DNA of 40,667 bases from positions 28,708 through 69,374 of the forward strand of contig NZ_JASMRU010000008.1 in NCBI RefSeq assembly GCF_030462585.1, written 5' to 3'. Position numbers and translations under genes: made by a program. The first letter of the stretch is position 1. Each line of letters begins with the position of its first letter. A model generated the notes under the pieces. The model saw only the letters and a program-made list of their open reading frames with translations. It was not told the origin of the DNA and made no database searches. Below, piece by piece: positions 20,655 to 28,240 of the stretch. This DNA comes from Pseudomonas sp. CAN1. GTDB taxonomy: Bacteria; Pseudomonadota; Gammaproteobacteria; Pseudomonadales; Pseudomonadaceae.

Positions 20655-22173
20655 CCTCAGCGACGAGTGCCGGAGCCCGCTCCCGCCCCAGCAGCACGAA
20701 TACCAGCCCGGCAACGATCAGGGTCACGCCCGCCAGCACTTCCAGCACCCGGCTGAACACCGCGACGTAATCGCTGCGCAGTTGCTCGGGTGCCAGCTGG
20801 GGCAACTGCTCGACCACCGCCGCCAGGTTGCCGATGGCCAGCTGGTTGGCGCTCATCAGTCGCTCCGTCGTGGCCAGGCCCAGTGGCTCTAGTTGCGCCG
20901 CGATCAGGGTCGCCAGCAAGGCGCCAACCACGGCGATGGCCACCGCATCGGCGGAGACCCGCACGGTGTTGAAGATGCCTGTCGCCATTCCGGCTCGCTC
21001 ACGCTCGACCACGCTCACCGCCAGGCCGTCCATCAGCCCCCAGGGCAGACCGATACCAATGCCGATCAGCAACAACGGCATATCCGGCGCGGCACCCGTC
21101 GCCAGGTTGCGCGCCAACCACAGCAGCCCGCCTGAAACGATCAGCAGGCCGAACGCCGAGAGGCTGCCAGCGCTGAAGTGCTTCGCCAGCAGCGCCGCCA
21201 GAAAAGGCACCACCAGCAGCGGCGCCGACAGCGCCAGCATGGTCCAGCCGGCCTGCAACGCACCCTGCCCTTCGATGCCGATGAAGCGCCCCGGCAGCAG
21301 CACGATCAGCACCACGTAGGCGAACGCTGGCGACGCACCCAGCAGTTGCACGCCAACGAAACGCCATTGGCTGAACAGCGACAAGTCCAGCAACGGCCGC
21401 TGCACACGGCGCTCGACGGCAACGAACACGACCAGCAATACGCCGCTCAACACCAGCGTGGCGATCACCGCGAAGCTAGCCCAGCCCTGCTCCGGCGCCA
21501 GCAGCAGGCCATAGGTGAACAGGCTGAGTGCGGCGGTGAAGCTCAGCGCGCCGGGCCAGTCCAGGCCATGCGCCTGCGGGTCGCGGGTTTCGCGGCAGAA
21601 GCGCACGACCACCGGCACCGAGGCCAGCGCGCACACCGCCGGCACCAGGAACACCCAGCGCCAGCCCGGCCCATCGGTGAGCCAGCCGGCAAGCAGCGGG
21701 CCGAAGGCCAGGCCGACGCCGAAGGTGGTGCCCAGCAGACTGAACACCCGCGTACGGATCGGCCCGTCGAACTCCTGCGCCAACGCTGCCATGGCGGCGG
21801 CGAAGGCCGCCGAACCGCCCGCGCCCTGCACCAGGCGCAATACGTCGATGGCCGCCACCGAACCGGCCAGCGGGATCGCCAGGGTGGTCACGCAGAACAG
21901 CGCCAGGCCGATCAACCAGATGCGCTTGCGCCCGTAAACGTCGGCCAGGCTTCCGGCCGCCATCATCGCCGCGCCGTAGGCCAGCACGTAGCCGTTGACG
22001 ATCCAGTTCAGCGCCACCGCCGAACCGCCGAGCTCGTGGGCAATGGCCGGCAGCACCACGGCCGGGCCGGTGAAGCACAGGGGAATCAGCACCGCCGTCA
22101 GGCTGGCGGCGAGCAACAGCAGCCAGCGCGAGGCCTCGGAGCGGTTTTCAGGGGTGTCGTGGGAAGGGTTCAT
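20650..22173 (-). CDS. MFS drug transporter, 14-helix (DHA2) type
   Basis: 507 residues from the ATG at 22173 (MNPSHDTPENRSEASRW). An upstream in-frame start would add 12 residues but reaches into the operator region. About 14 hydrophobic segments are visible. MFS motifs are GSLADVYGRKRIWL (motif A), the GAGGSAAFAAAMAAL segment, and the motif C-like LLGTTFGVGLAFGPLLAGWLTD. Proton-driven export of drugs or toxic organics is the expected job; the substrate is unknown. It is divergent from the LysR gene with a palindromic operator between, so it is probably regulated by it. The coding frame ends inside the repeat at 20567-20654. Confidence 0.92.
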   Translation of the reverse strand: MNPSHDTPENRSEASRWLLLLAASLTAVLIPLCFTGPAVVLPAIAHELGGSAVALNWIVNGYVLAYGAAMMAAGSLADVYGRKRIWLIGLALFCVTTLAIPLAGSVAAIDVLRLVQGAGGSAAFAAAMAALAQEFDGPIRTRVFSLLGTTFGVGLAFGPLLAGWLTDGPGWRWVFLVPAVCALASVPVVVRFCRETRDPQAHGLDWPGALSFTAALSLFTYGLLLAPEQGWASFAVIATLVLSGVLLVVFVAVERRVQRPLLDLSLFSQWRFVGVQLLGASPAFAYVVLIVLLPGRFIGIEGQGALQAGWTMLALSAPLLVVPFLAALLAKHFSAGSLSAFGLLIVSGGLLWLARNLATGAAPDMPLLLIGIGIGLPWGLMDGLAVSVVERERAGMATGIFNTVRVSADAVAIAVVGALLATLIAAQLEPLGLATTERLMSANQLAIGNLAAVVEQLPQLAPEQLRSDYVAVFSRVLEVLAGVTLIVAGLVFVLLGRERAPALVAEA

Positions 22174-22225
22174 GGTGGGTCCGCAATCAATCGAGGAAGA
22201 CCGGCCCAAAGCTAATCAACCCGGT

Positions 22226-22279
22226 ATTGCGGAAAAACAGGCTAGGATTCCGAACAAAACGGACATAAATGTCCGCAAT
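22226..22279. promoter_or_regulatory. Palindromic operator between MFS and LysR genes
   Basis: A perfect inverted repeat CGGACAT-AA-ATGTCCG occupies 22260-22275. ATTGCGGA at 22226-22233 is the exact inverse of TCCGCAAT at 22272-22279, giving a second, wider symmetry. This double-site layout fits a LysR recognition plus activation site in the 158-bp divergent region. Confidence 0.7.
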
Positions 22280-22331
22280 CGATCTCTCATCGCGCGGCAC
22301 AATGGCGGCCCGCCCGCACGGAATCCCAACC

Positions 22332-23222
22332 ATGGACAGCCTCAACGGCCTGCGCGTGTTCCTCCAGGTCGCCGACTCCCTGAGCTTCGCCCAGGCCGCG
22401 CGCCTGCTCGGTCTCTCCGCCTCGGCGGTGGGCAAGAGCATTGCGCGCCTCGAAGAACGGCTGGGCGTACGCCTGTTCCACCGCAGCACACGCAGCCTGA
22501 GCCTCTCCAACGAAGGCCAGCTGTTCCTCGAACGCTGCCGGCGCATCCTCGACGAGCTGGAAGCGGCGGAGCAGGAACTGGCGCTGTCCACCCAGCAGGC
22601 CCGCGGCCGCCTGAAGATCAGCATGCCGCTGGTGGCCGGGCTGCTGCCGCAGGTGCTGCCGGAATTCCTCCGCTGCTACCCGCGCATCCAGCTGGACATC
22701 GACTTCACCGACCGCCTGGTGGACGTCATCGAGGAGGGTTTCGACCTCGTGGTGCGCGGCGGCGAACTGCGCGACTCGCGGCTCAAGGCGCGCAAGCTGG
22801 GCGACTTCAGCCTCATGCTGGTGGCCTCGCCCGGCTACCTGCGCCAGTACGGCACGCCGCGGCGGCCAGCGGACCTCAACCAGCACCTGTGCCTGCACTA
22901 CCGCTACCCGAGCAGCGGGCTGGTGCAACGCTGGCCGCTGCAGCTCGCCCCCGGAGAAGCGGAGCCAAGCCTGGACGGCGGGCTGATCTGCAACACCGCC
23001 GACATGCTGATCAACGTCGCCAGCCAGGGCATGGGCATCGCCTGCCTGCCCGACTTCGCCGTGCGCGGCGCACTGGCCGAAGGCAAGCTGGTGCAGGTAC
23101 TAGCCGAGCACACCACGCACCTGGGCAGTTTCCACGCGCTGTGGCCCGCGGGCCGGCGCATGCCGCTGAAGCTGCGGGTGTTCCTCGACTTTCTCGGCGA
23201 CCGCCTGTTCGTCACCCGTTGA
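22332..23222 (+). CDS. LysR family transcriptional regulator
   Basis: 296 residues from the ATG at 22332 (MDSLNGLRVFLQVADSLS). A frame starting at 22269 exists, but it would put the operator inside the gene and adds non-LysR sequence. The N-terminal winged helix has the classic FAQAARLLGLSASAVGKSI recognition region and LFHRSTRSLSLSNEG. The C-terminal effector-binding domain runs from about residue 88, with DIDFTDRLVDVIEEGFDLVV and VASPGYLRQYGTP. It resembles the CrgA/AaeR-like group. It probably controls the divergent MFS pump. Confidence 0.93.
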   Translation: MDSLNGLRVFLQVADSLSFAQAARLLGLSASAVGKSIARLEERLGVRLFHRSTRSLSLSNEGQLFLERCRRILDELEAAEQELALSTQQARGRLKISMPLVAGLLPQVLPEFLRCYPRIQLDIDFTDRLVDVIEEGFDLVVRGGELRDSRLKARKLGDFSLMLVASPGYLRQYGTPRRPADLNQHLCLHYRYPSSGLVQRWPLQLAPGEAEPSLDGGLICNTADMLINVASQGMGIACLPDFAVRGALAEGKLVQVLAEHTTHLGSFHALWPAGRRMPLKLRVFLDFLGDRLFVTR

Positions 23223-23241
23223 GAGTGGGCCCACAGTCAGC

Positions 23242-23784
23242 TCAGCGGATGAACTGCCTGCTGATCTCGCGGAAGACTTCCGTCCCCGCGCGCTCCAGCC
23301 ACTCGAAGGCGACCATTTCCCGCGAGACGATCACCGCGCCGGCCTGACGCATCCGCTCCAGGGCCAGCGCCTTGTCCTGCGGGCGGCGCGAGCCGACGGC
23401 CTCCGCCACCACGAACACCTCACGGTCTTCCGCCAGCAGGCCGAGCACCGTCTGCAGCACACAGACGTGCGCCTCGGTGCCACACACCACGAACTGCCGG
23501 CGCTCGCCGCCGGGCCTCTGCAACAGGCCGGGATCGGTGACGGCGGAGAAGGCGATCTTCTCCAGCACCTCGCCCTCGGCCAGCTCGTCGCGCAGCGCCG
23601 GCAGCGTCGGGCCGAGGCCCTTGGGGTACTGCTCGGTGGCCAGCACCGGCACGCCCAGCCGCCGCGCGACGGCCAGCAGCCAGGCGCTGTGTTCGAGCAC
23701 CGTCTCGTTGTCGTGGATGGCCGGGAACAGGCGTTCCTGGATGTCGATGATCAGCAGGCAGGCGGTTGGCGCGCGCATCAGCAT
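23242..23784 (-). CDS. Isochorismatase-fold cysteine hydrolase
   Basis: 180 residues from the ATG at 23784 (MLMRAPTACLLIID). AGGAG lies 8 bases upstream, which rules out the longer frame. The family triad is present: Asp14 in IIDIQERL, Lys76 in EKIAFSA and Cys108 in GTEAHVCVLQT, with the cis-peptide-type segment VVCGTEAH. It resembles the small YcaC/nicotinamidase-like hydrolases; the substrate is unknown. It follows the lipoprotein gene by 37 bases on the same strand and converges on the LysR gene 19 bases away. Confidence 0.9.
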   Translation of the reverse strand: MLMRAPTACLLIIDIQERLFPAIHDNETVLEHSAWLLAVARRLGVPVLATEQYPKGLGPTLPALRDELAEGEVLEKIAFSAVTDPGLLQRPGGERRQFVVCGTEAHVCVLQTVLGLLAEDREVFVVAEAVGSRRPQDKALALERMRQAGAVIVSREMVAFEWLERAGTEVFREISRQFIR

Positions 23785-23821
23785 GGCAAGGCTCCTCGCA
23801 GGTCGAGCCTGTGTTTTCGAC

Positions 23822-24544
23822 TCAGGAGCCGGTGCTGTCAACCTGTACGCGGCGCATCTCCTCGGCGAGCACATCGGAATAGACCGCGTCAGGCTGCTGC
23901 TGGCAGCGCTCCAGCACCTGCGGCAGAGCGGCGTCGAAGCGCTTGCCGATCAGCCGGTTCTTCTCCACATCCAGCTTGCCGCTGAGCTGGGCGAGCAGCA
24001 GCGCGCCGCTGGTCATGCGGAAGGTCGCCAGTTGATCCAGCGGCCGATCGGGGTAGGCCTGGTGGAACTCCGCGTACTGGCTGCTGATGGCGCTACAGGG
24101 CTGGGCGAGGAGTTCGCGCACAGTGTTCGCCAGGCTCTCCTCGGGGTTCCCCGCGGCCTTGTCCGAAGGCAGCATCGGCGTGCCGGCTTCGGCCTGCTTG
24201 AACTCGAAGGTCTTCACCACCTGCCGTGGCGCGGGATATTTGACGGTCGGCTGCCAGGGCTCGAAGCGCCATTGGGAGACACGTTCGCGCACGGCTTCGG
24301 CCAGCGCAGGGTTGCTCGACTCGACGATCTGCACGTTGGCGACCTCGCCGCTGACCTCGATCTCGAAGCTGGTCTTCACCCGGCCATCGATGCCGCGCGG
24401 CTGGAACTGCTGCGGGTATTCCGGCGCAGCCATGTAGCGCGGCACCAGGCGCGGCGTCTCGTCCTTCGGCGCGCTGCTGCAGGCGCTCAGCGCCGCCGCT
24501 GCCAGCAGCAAGGCGAGGCGCCCGATGCCAGTCGTTGTGTCCAT
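23822..24544 (-). CDS. Lipoprotein with TonB C-terminal-like domain
   Basis: 240 residues. A signal peptide ends in a lipobox (LSAC, Cys about residue 22), so it should be a lipid-anchored periplasmic protein. Residues about 40-95 (PEYPQQFQPRGIDGRVKTSF ... AVRERVSQWRFEPW) match the TonB C-terminal fold seen in energy-transducer proteins. It lacks the N-terminal membrane helix and Pro-rich linker that TonB needs to work with ExbBD, so it is not a working TonB. The C-terminal ~120 residues are unfamiliar and helical, with Cys in QPCSAIS and LERCQQQ. The role is unknown. Confidence 0.82.
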   Translation of the reverse strand: MDTTTGIGRLALLLAAAALSACSSAPKDETPRLVPRYMAAPEYPQQFQPRGIDGRVKTSFEIEVSGEVANVQIVESSNPALAEAVRERVSQWRFEPWQPTVKYPAPRQVVKTFEFKQAEAGTPMLPSDKAAGNPEESLANTVRELLAQPCSAISSQYAEFHQAYPDRPLDQLATFRMTSGALLLAQLSGKLDVEKNRLIGKRFDAALPQVLERCQQQPDAVYSDVLAEEMRRVQVDSTGS

Positions 24545-24702
24545 ATGCTTCGCTCCTGAAAGTCCTTTTTCGTCAGGGGCGCGATGGTAGCCCCGCGCTG
24601 CTTTGCCTCACAAGCCGCGTTGCCCCTTGGCAGGCGCCGCTCAAGCACGCACCCTATGCGGCGCCAGAACAACACAACAACGAGCCTGGGAGACAAGGGA
24701 AC

Positions 24703-25938
24703 ATGGGCAAGAGCATCAGCATCGCCGCGCGTGACGGCAGCGGCAGCTTCAGCGGTTATCTCGCGGTACCGGCCAGCGGGCACGGCCCCGGCGTGGTGAT
24801 CGGCCAGGAGATTTTTGGCGTCAACGCCAACATGCGCAGCATCGCCGACAGCTATGCCGAAGAAGGCTATGTCGCCCTGGTCCCTGACCTGTTCTGGCGC
24901 CTGCAGCCGAACCTGGAGCTGGGCTACAGCGAGGCCGAGTTCGGCCAGGCCATCGGCCTGTTCCAGCGCTTCGACGTGGACAAGGGCGTGGACGACATCG
25001 CCGCCGCCATGGACGCCCTGCGTGCCCTGCCGGAGGTCGCGGACCGTGGCATCGGCTACGTCGGCTTCTGCCTGGGCGGCAAGCTCGCCTACCTCACCGC
25101 CACGCGCACCGACGCTGCCTGCTCGGTGGGCTACTACGGCATGGGCATCGAGCAGATGCTCGACGAGGCGCAGAACATCCAGGGCCGCCTGGTGCTGCAC
25201 TTCGCCGAGCAGGACGTGTACTGCGACGCCAGCGCCCGCGCCGCCATCGGCGAAGTCCTCGGCAAACTGCCGAAGGCGGAAATCTACAGCTACCCCGGCG
25301 TCGACCACGCCTTCGCCCGCCCGGGCGGCATGCACTTCGACAAGCCCGCCGCGCTGATGGCCCACGAGCGCAGCATCGGCGCACTGAAGCGCGAGATCGG
25401 TCCGGACTTCGACCTGTCGCAGCTGTGGGAAGACCACATCCACCACGAATTCGCCGCCCGCGACGTGCCCGCCACCATGGCGACCATGGTCGCCCAGCCC
25501 TATGTCAACCACATCCCGACCATGACCGGCGGCGTCGGCCAGGACGAACTGGCGCGCTTCTATCGCAACCACTTCGTCCACGGCAACCCGCCGGACATGA
25601 AGCTGGTGCCGATCTCCCGCACCGTCGGCGCGCTGCAGGTGGTGGACGAATTCGTCATGTGCTTCACCCACACCAGCGAGATCGACTGGATGCTCCCCGG
25701 CGTGGCGCCCACCGGCAAGTACGTGGAAATCCCCATGCTCGGCGTGATCCGCTTCCGTGGCGACAAGCTGTGCCACGAACACATCTACTGGGACCAGGCC
25801 AGCGTGCTGGTGCAGATCGGCCTGCTCGACCCCGCCGGCCTGCCGGTGGCCGGCGTGGAGACGGCGAAGAAGCTGCTCGACGAGAGCCTGGAATCCAATA
25901 CCCTGATGAGCAAATGGAAGGACAGCGAAGGCCGCTGA
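24703..25938 (+). CDS. Dienelactone hydrolase fused to an NTF2/SnoaL-like domain
   Basis: 411 residues from the ATG at 24703 (MGKSISIAARDGSGSFSG), with GGGAG and AAGGGA just upstream. Residues 1-235 are a dienelactone hydrolase. Cys123 (GFCLGG), Asp171, His202, Glu36 (GQEIFG) and Arg206 fall at the same numbers as in the classical enzyme, as I recall them. Arg81 of the classical enzyme is a Gly here, so the substrate may differ. Residues about 245-400 form an NTF2-like cone (PYVNHIPTMTGG, FYRNHF, GDKLCHEHIYWDQAS). No chlorocatechol or other aromatic-degradation genes adjoin it. It diverges from the lipoprotein gene. Confidence 0.88.
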   Translation: MGKSISIAARDGSGSFSGYLAVPASGHGPGVVIGQEIFGVNANMRSIADSYAEEGYVALVPDLFWRLQPNLELGYSEAEFGQAIGLFQRFDVDKGVDDIAAAMDALRALPEVADRGIGYVGFCLGGKLAYLTATRTDAACSVGYYGMGIEQMLDEAQNIQGRLVLHFAEQDVYCDASARAAIGEVLGKLPKAEIYSYPGVDHAFARPGGMHFDKPAALMAHERSIGALKREIGPDFDLSQLWEDHIHHEFAARDVPATMATMVAQPYVNHIPTMTGGVGQDELARFYRNHFVHGNPPDMKLVPISRTVGALQVVDEFVMCFTHTSEIDWMLPGVAPTGKYVEIPMLGVIRFRGDKLCHEHIYWDQASVLVQIGLLDPAGLPVAGVETAKKLLDESLESNTLMSKWKDSEGR

Positions 25939-25967
25939 GCCTCCTCGATGAACCCAAGGAGCACCTG

Positions 25968-26777
25968 ATGCACAGCATAGGGAAATGGACCTGCGCCGCA
26001 CTGCTGGCAATTGCCGGCAGCGCCGGTGCGGCGGAGCGCAGCGCGCAACCCTGCACCGACGCCACCCTGCAGACCCTGGCCGGCCTGCTCGGCCAGCAGG
26101 GCTGGCAAGTGCCCGGGCCGGACGCCAGCACGCCGGTAGTGGCGGCTGCCTGCAAGCCCTGGCCGGACGATCCGAAACTCGAAGTGGTGGCCGTCGCCTA
26201 CAGCAAGGCAGGCGACAACACCGAGTCGGGCGAGCGCAGCCTCAACCTGCTGGTCGGCCAGCTCGATACCGGCAACGGCAAGCTGGTGACGCGCAACGAT
26301 GACAGCATCGAAGAGGACGCCATGGTGGAGATCGACAGATCGAGCCTCTGGCTCGACACTGCGCGTTATCGCCTGGCACCGGAGGTGCGCGGCTTCGGCC
26401 TGATCATCGGCAGCGTGGCGCGCGGCGCGAGCTGCCCGGACGCTTGGTCCTACGACGACTTCAGCCTCTACGCGCCGCAGGGCGACCAGTTCAAGCCAGT
26501 ATTCCGCACCTACCTGCGGCAATGGACGACGCTCGAAGGTGTGGTCTGCGGCAGCGACAGCAAGCTGGTTACCGAACGCTCGCAACTGACCCTGGACATG
26601 GGCAAGGCCAGTCACCATGGATTCGCCGACCTGATCGTGACCTCGAAGGTGCAGCGCGAGCAGGACGGCGAAGACGTCGGCGCGCCGAAGACCGTGCGCA
26701 AGACCGTCAGCTACGACGGCACGCGCTATCCGTTCGAGGAGTTCTCCACCTTCTGGCAGAGCAACCCGGCCCGGTAG
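25968..26777 (+). CDS. Secreted protein of unknown function
   Basis: 269 residues from the ATG at 25968 (MHSIGKWTCAALLAIAGS) with AAGGAG upstream. The signal peptide is cleavable, likely after AGA. The mature part has several cysteines (QPCTD, AACKPW, GASCPDAW, VVCGSD) that could form periplasmic disulfides, and mostly beta-type sequence. No family was recognised. It starts 29 bases after the fused hydrolase, so the two are probably co-transcribed. Its TAG stop is the first three bases of a REP-like element. Confidence 0.8.
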   Translation: MHSIGKWTCAALLAIAGSAGAAERSAQPCTDATLQTLAGLLGQQGWQVPGPDASTPVVAAACKPWPDDPKLEVVAVAYSKAGDNTESGERSLNLLVGQLDTGNGKLVTRNDDSIEEDAMVEIDRSSLWLDTARYRLAPEVRGFGLIIGSVARGASCPDAWSYDDFSLYAPQGDQFKPVFRTYLRQWTTLEGVVCGSDSKLVTERSQLTLDMGKASHHGFADLIVTSKVQREQDGEDVGAPKTVRKTVSYDGTRYPFEEFSTFWQSNPAR

Positions 26778-26799
26778 GAGCGAACTCCGTCCGCGATAG
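26774..26799. repeat. REP-like palindrome at a stop codon
   Basis: GTAGGAGCGAACTCCGTCCG followed by CGATAG. It is the inverse orientation of the GGAC variants near 10.5 and 11.1 kb. The TAG at its left end is the stop codon of the preceding gene. Confidence 0.7.
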
Positions 26800-26839
26800 G
26801 TGTCCGGCGTGCCTCGGTCTTTCCCATTCCGGCAGCCAT

Positions 26840-26874
26840 AAAAAACGCCGTGTCCCTGGCAGGAGCACGGCGTT
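26840..26874. terminator. Terminator of dps (probably also of the converging gene)
   Basis: Arms AACGCCGTG (26844-26852) and CACGGCGTT (26866-26874). Read on the minus strand, the stem is followed by TTTTTT, which fits the dps transcript. On the plus side the T run is broken (TTCTTTCT), so termination there is weaker. Confidence 0.8.
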
Positions 26875-26893
26875 CTTTCTAACAGCTCAAGGC

Positions 26894-27646
26894 TCAGTGC
26901 CCGGTGTTATCCCCACGGCGACTGGTCTCGAACAGGAACCAGGTGCGCTGTTCGGTCTCGTCGATCCAGTTCTCGATCAGGCTGGCGGTGGCGATGTCAT
27001 GGTACTCGTCGCACAGGTCATGGACCTCGCGCATGTAGGAGGTCAGCGATTTATTGTCCTCCTGCAGCTCGGCCAGCATGTCCAGCGGCTGGACGAACTC
27101 GGCATCGTTGTCGAGGATGCGCTTGAGCCGCGCGATGTGGCCGATGGAGCGAATGGTGTTGCCGCCTATCTTGCGGTTGCGCTCGGCAATCGCATCGGTC
27201 ATCGCGAAGATTTCGGTGGCGTGGTCGTCCAGCAGCAGGTGGTAGTCGCGGAAGTGCGGACCGCTGACGTGCCAGTGGAAGTTCTTGGTCTTCAGGTACA
27301 GGGCGAACACGTCCGCCAGCAGGCGGTTGAGCGCGGCGGATAGATCGCGGGTGGCGAGTTTGCTCAGGTCCGACGGCGTGGCCAGCGCCGGAGCACGGCG
27401 CGGCACAACCTTGGCGGCAGCCGGTTTGGCGGCTGGCTTGGCAGCGGCAGGCTTCGCAGCAGCAGCCTTTGCCGCAGCGGGCTTGGCTGCTGCAGTCTTG
27501 GCGGCCGGCTTGCTGGCCGCAGGTTTTGCGGTGGAAGGCTTGGCGGCGGCAGGTTTGGCTGCCGGTTTGCTGGCCGCTTTCGCAGCCGGCTTCGCGGCGG
27601 GTTTAGCCGCTGCGGGTTTCTTCGGAGCCGATGCGGATTGCTTCAT
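26894..27646 (-). CDS. Dps-family ferritin with long histone-H1-like tail
   Basis: 250 residues from the ATG at 27646, with AGAGGTGA 8-10 bases upstream (a GTG one codon earlier is less likely). Residues 1-82 are a tail of KPAA/KPAAA-type units, highly positive and disordered. Residues about 95-245 form a Dps four-helix bundle. The intersubunit ferroxidase ligands keep the E. coli spacing: His124, His136, Asp140, Asp151 and Glu155. It should oxidise and store iron with peroxide. The tail should bind DNA strongly, much more than the short Lys tail of E. coli Dps. It is a single gene with its own terminator. Confidence 0.93.
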   Translation of the reverse strand: MKQSASAPKKPAAAKPAAKPAAKAASKPAAKPAAAKPSTAKPAASKPAAKTAAAKPAAAKAAAAKPAAAKPAAKPAAAKVVPRRAPALATPSDLSKLATRDLSAALNRLLADVFALYLKTKNFHWHVSGPHFRDYHLLLDDHATEIFAMTDAIAERNRKIGGNTIRSIGHIARLKRILDNDAEFVQPLDMLAELQEDNKSLTSYMREVHDLCDEYHDIATASLIENWIDETEQRTWFLFETSRRGDNTGH

Positions 27647-27784
27647 CACAAATCACCTCTACGAAAGATCACGTGAATGCCGACTTGGGCAGATACGGCT
27701 GCGTTGCGCGGTCTTGAGCCTATCTCGCCCTGCGTCGATTGCAAGTTGACAGCACTGCGCCGCACGCGTTCCGACGGATGTGGC

Positions 27785-28240
27785 TCAATCGTGGATCGGC
27801 TTGCGGAAGTACACGACGCGCTCGGTTTCGATGAACCCCAGGGCACGATGCAAGGCATGGCTGGCGGTGTTGTCGAGGGCCGCGTCGGAAGCGAAACCCA
27901 CGCAGCCTTGCGCGCGGCCCCAGGCCTGCACCACCCGCACCAGAGCCCGCGCCACGCCTTGCCGGCGGGCGTCTTCACGGACGTAGATACCTTCGAGGAA
28001 GAGCACCGGCGAGCCGTCCGTGCCATTCACGTAATCGCTGCGCACCGAGGCTTCCGCCAACCCAAGCGCCCTGCCCTGCTCATCGCGGAGCAACCAGGCG
28101 CCGAAGCGTTGCGGCTGCGCGAGAATGTCGCGCGCCTCTTCGAAGAATTCCTCGGCGTGATCGCCCGGCCAGAGTTGCAGGCGCAGGTCGATCCAGTCGG
28201 CGAGATCGTTCTCGTCGCAATGGCGCACCGACATGTCCAT
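27785..28240 (-). CDS. GNAT acetyltransferase resembling AAC(6')-I aminoglycoside enzymes
   Basis: 151 residues. The GNAT acetyl-CoA loop is RRQGVA (92-97). The stretches DYVNGTDGSPVLFLEGIYV, FASDAALDN and LHRALGFIETERVVYFRK match, from memory, the chromosomal AAC(6')-I enzymes of Acinetobacter. It should use acetyl-CoA; aminoglycoside 6'-N-acetylation is likely but unproven, and a natural role on another amine is possible. The start ATG overlaps the sbcC stop by one base (TGATG), with GGAGA upstream, so it is translated as the third gene of sbcD-sbcC-aac. A second ATG two codons in (28234) is possible. Confidence 0.85.
   Translation of the reverse strand: MDMSVRHCDENDLADWIDLRLQLWPGDHAEEFFEEARDILAQPQRFGAWLLRDEQGRALGLAEASVRSDYVNGTDGSPVLFLEGIYVREDARRQGVARALVRVVQAWGRAQGCVGFASDAALDNTASHALHRALGFIETERVVYFRKPIHD

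Noticed and set aside
23225-23234. GTGGGCCCAC palindrome between the LysR and isochorismatase genes as a terminator
   Set aside because: Only 10 bp with no loop and no T run; too weak to call.
23822-24544. A functional TonB protein
   Set aside because: It has a lipobox instead of a membrane helix and no Pro-rich linker, and no exbB/exbD genes are present.
24487-26010. 507-residue minus-strand frame opposite the dienelactone hydrolase gene
   Set aside because: The sense frame has the full catalytic triad; the antisense frame is a His/Val-rich shadow.
27420-27640. Repeat array that might be read as CRISPR-like
   Set aside because: The periodicity is the KPAA codon repeat of the Dps tail. Unit length varies and there are no spacers.
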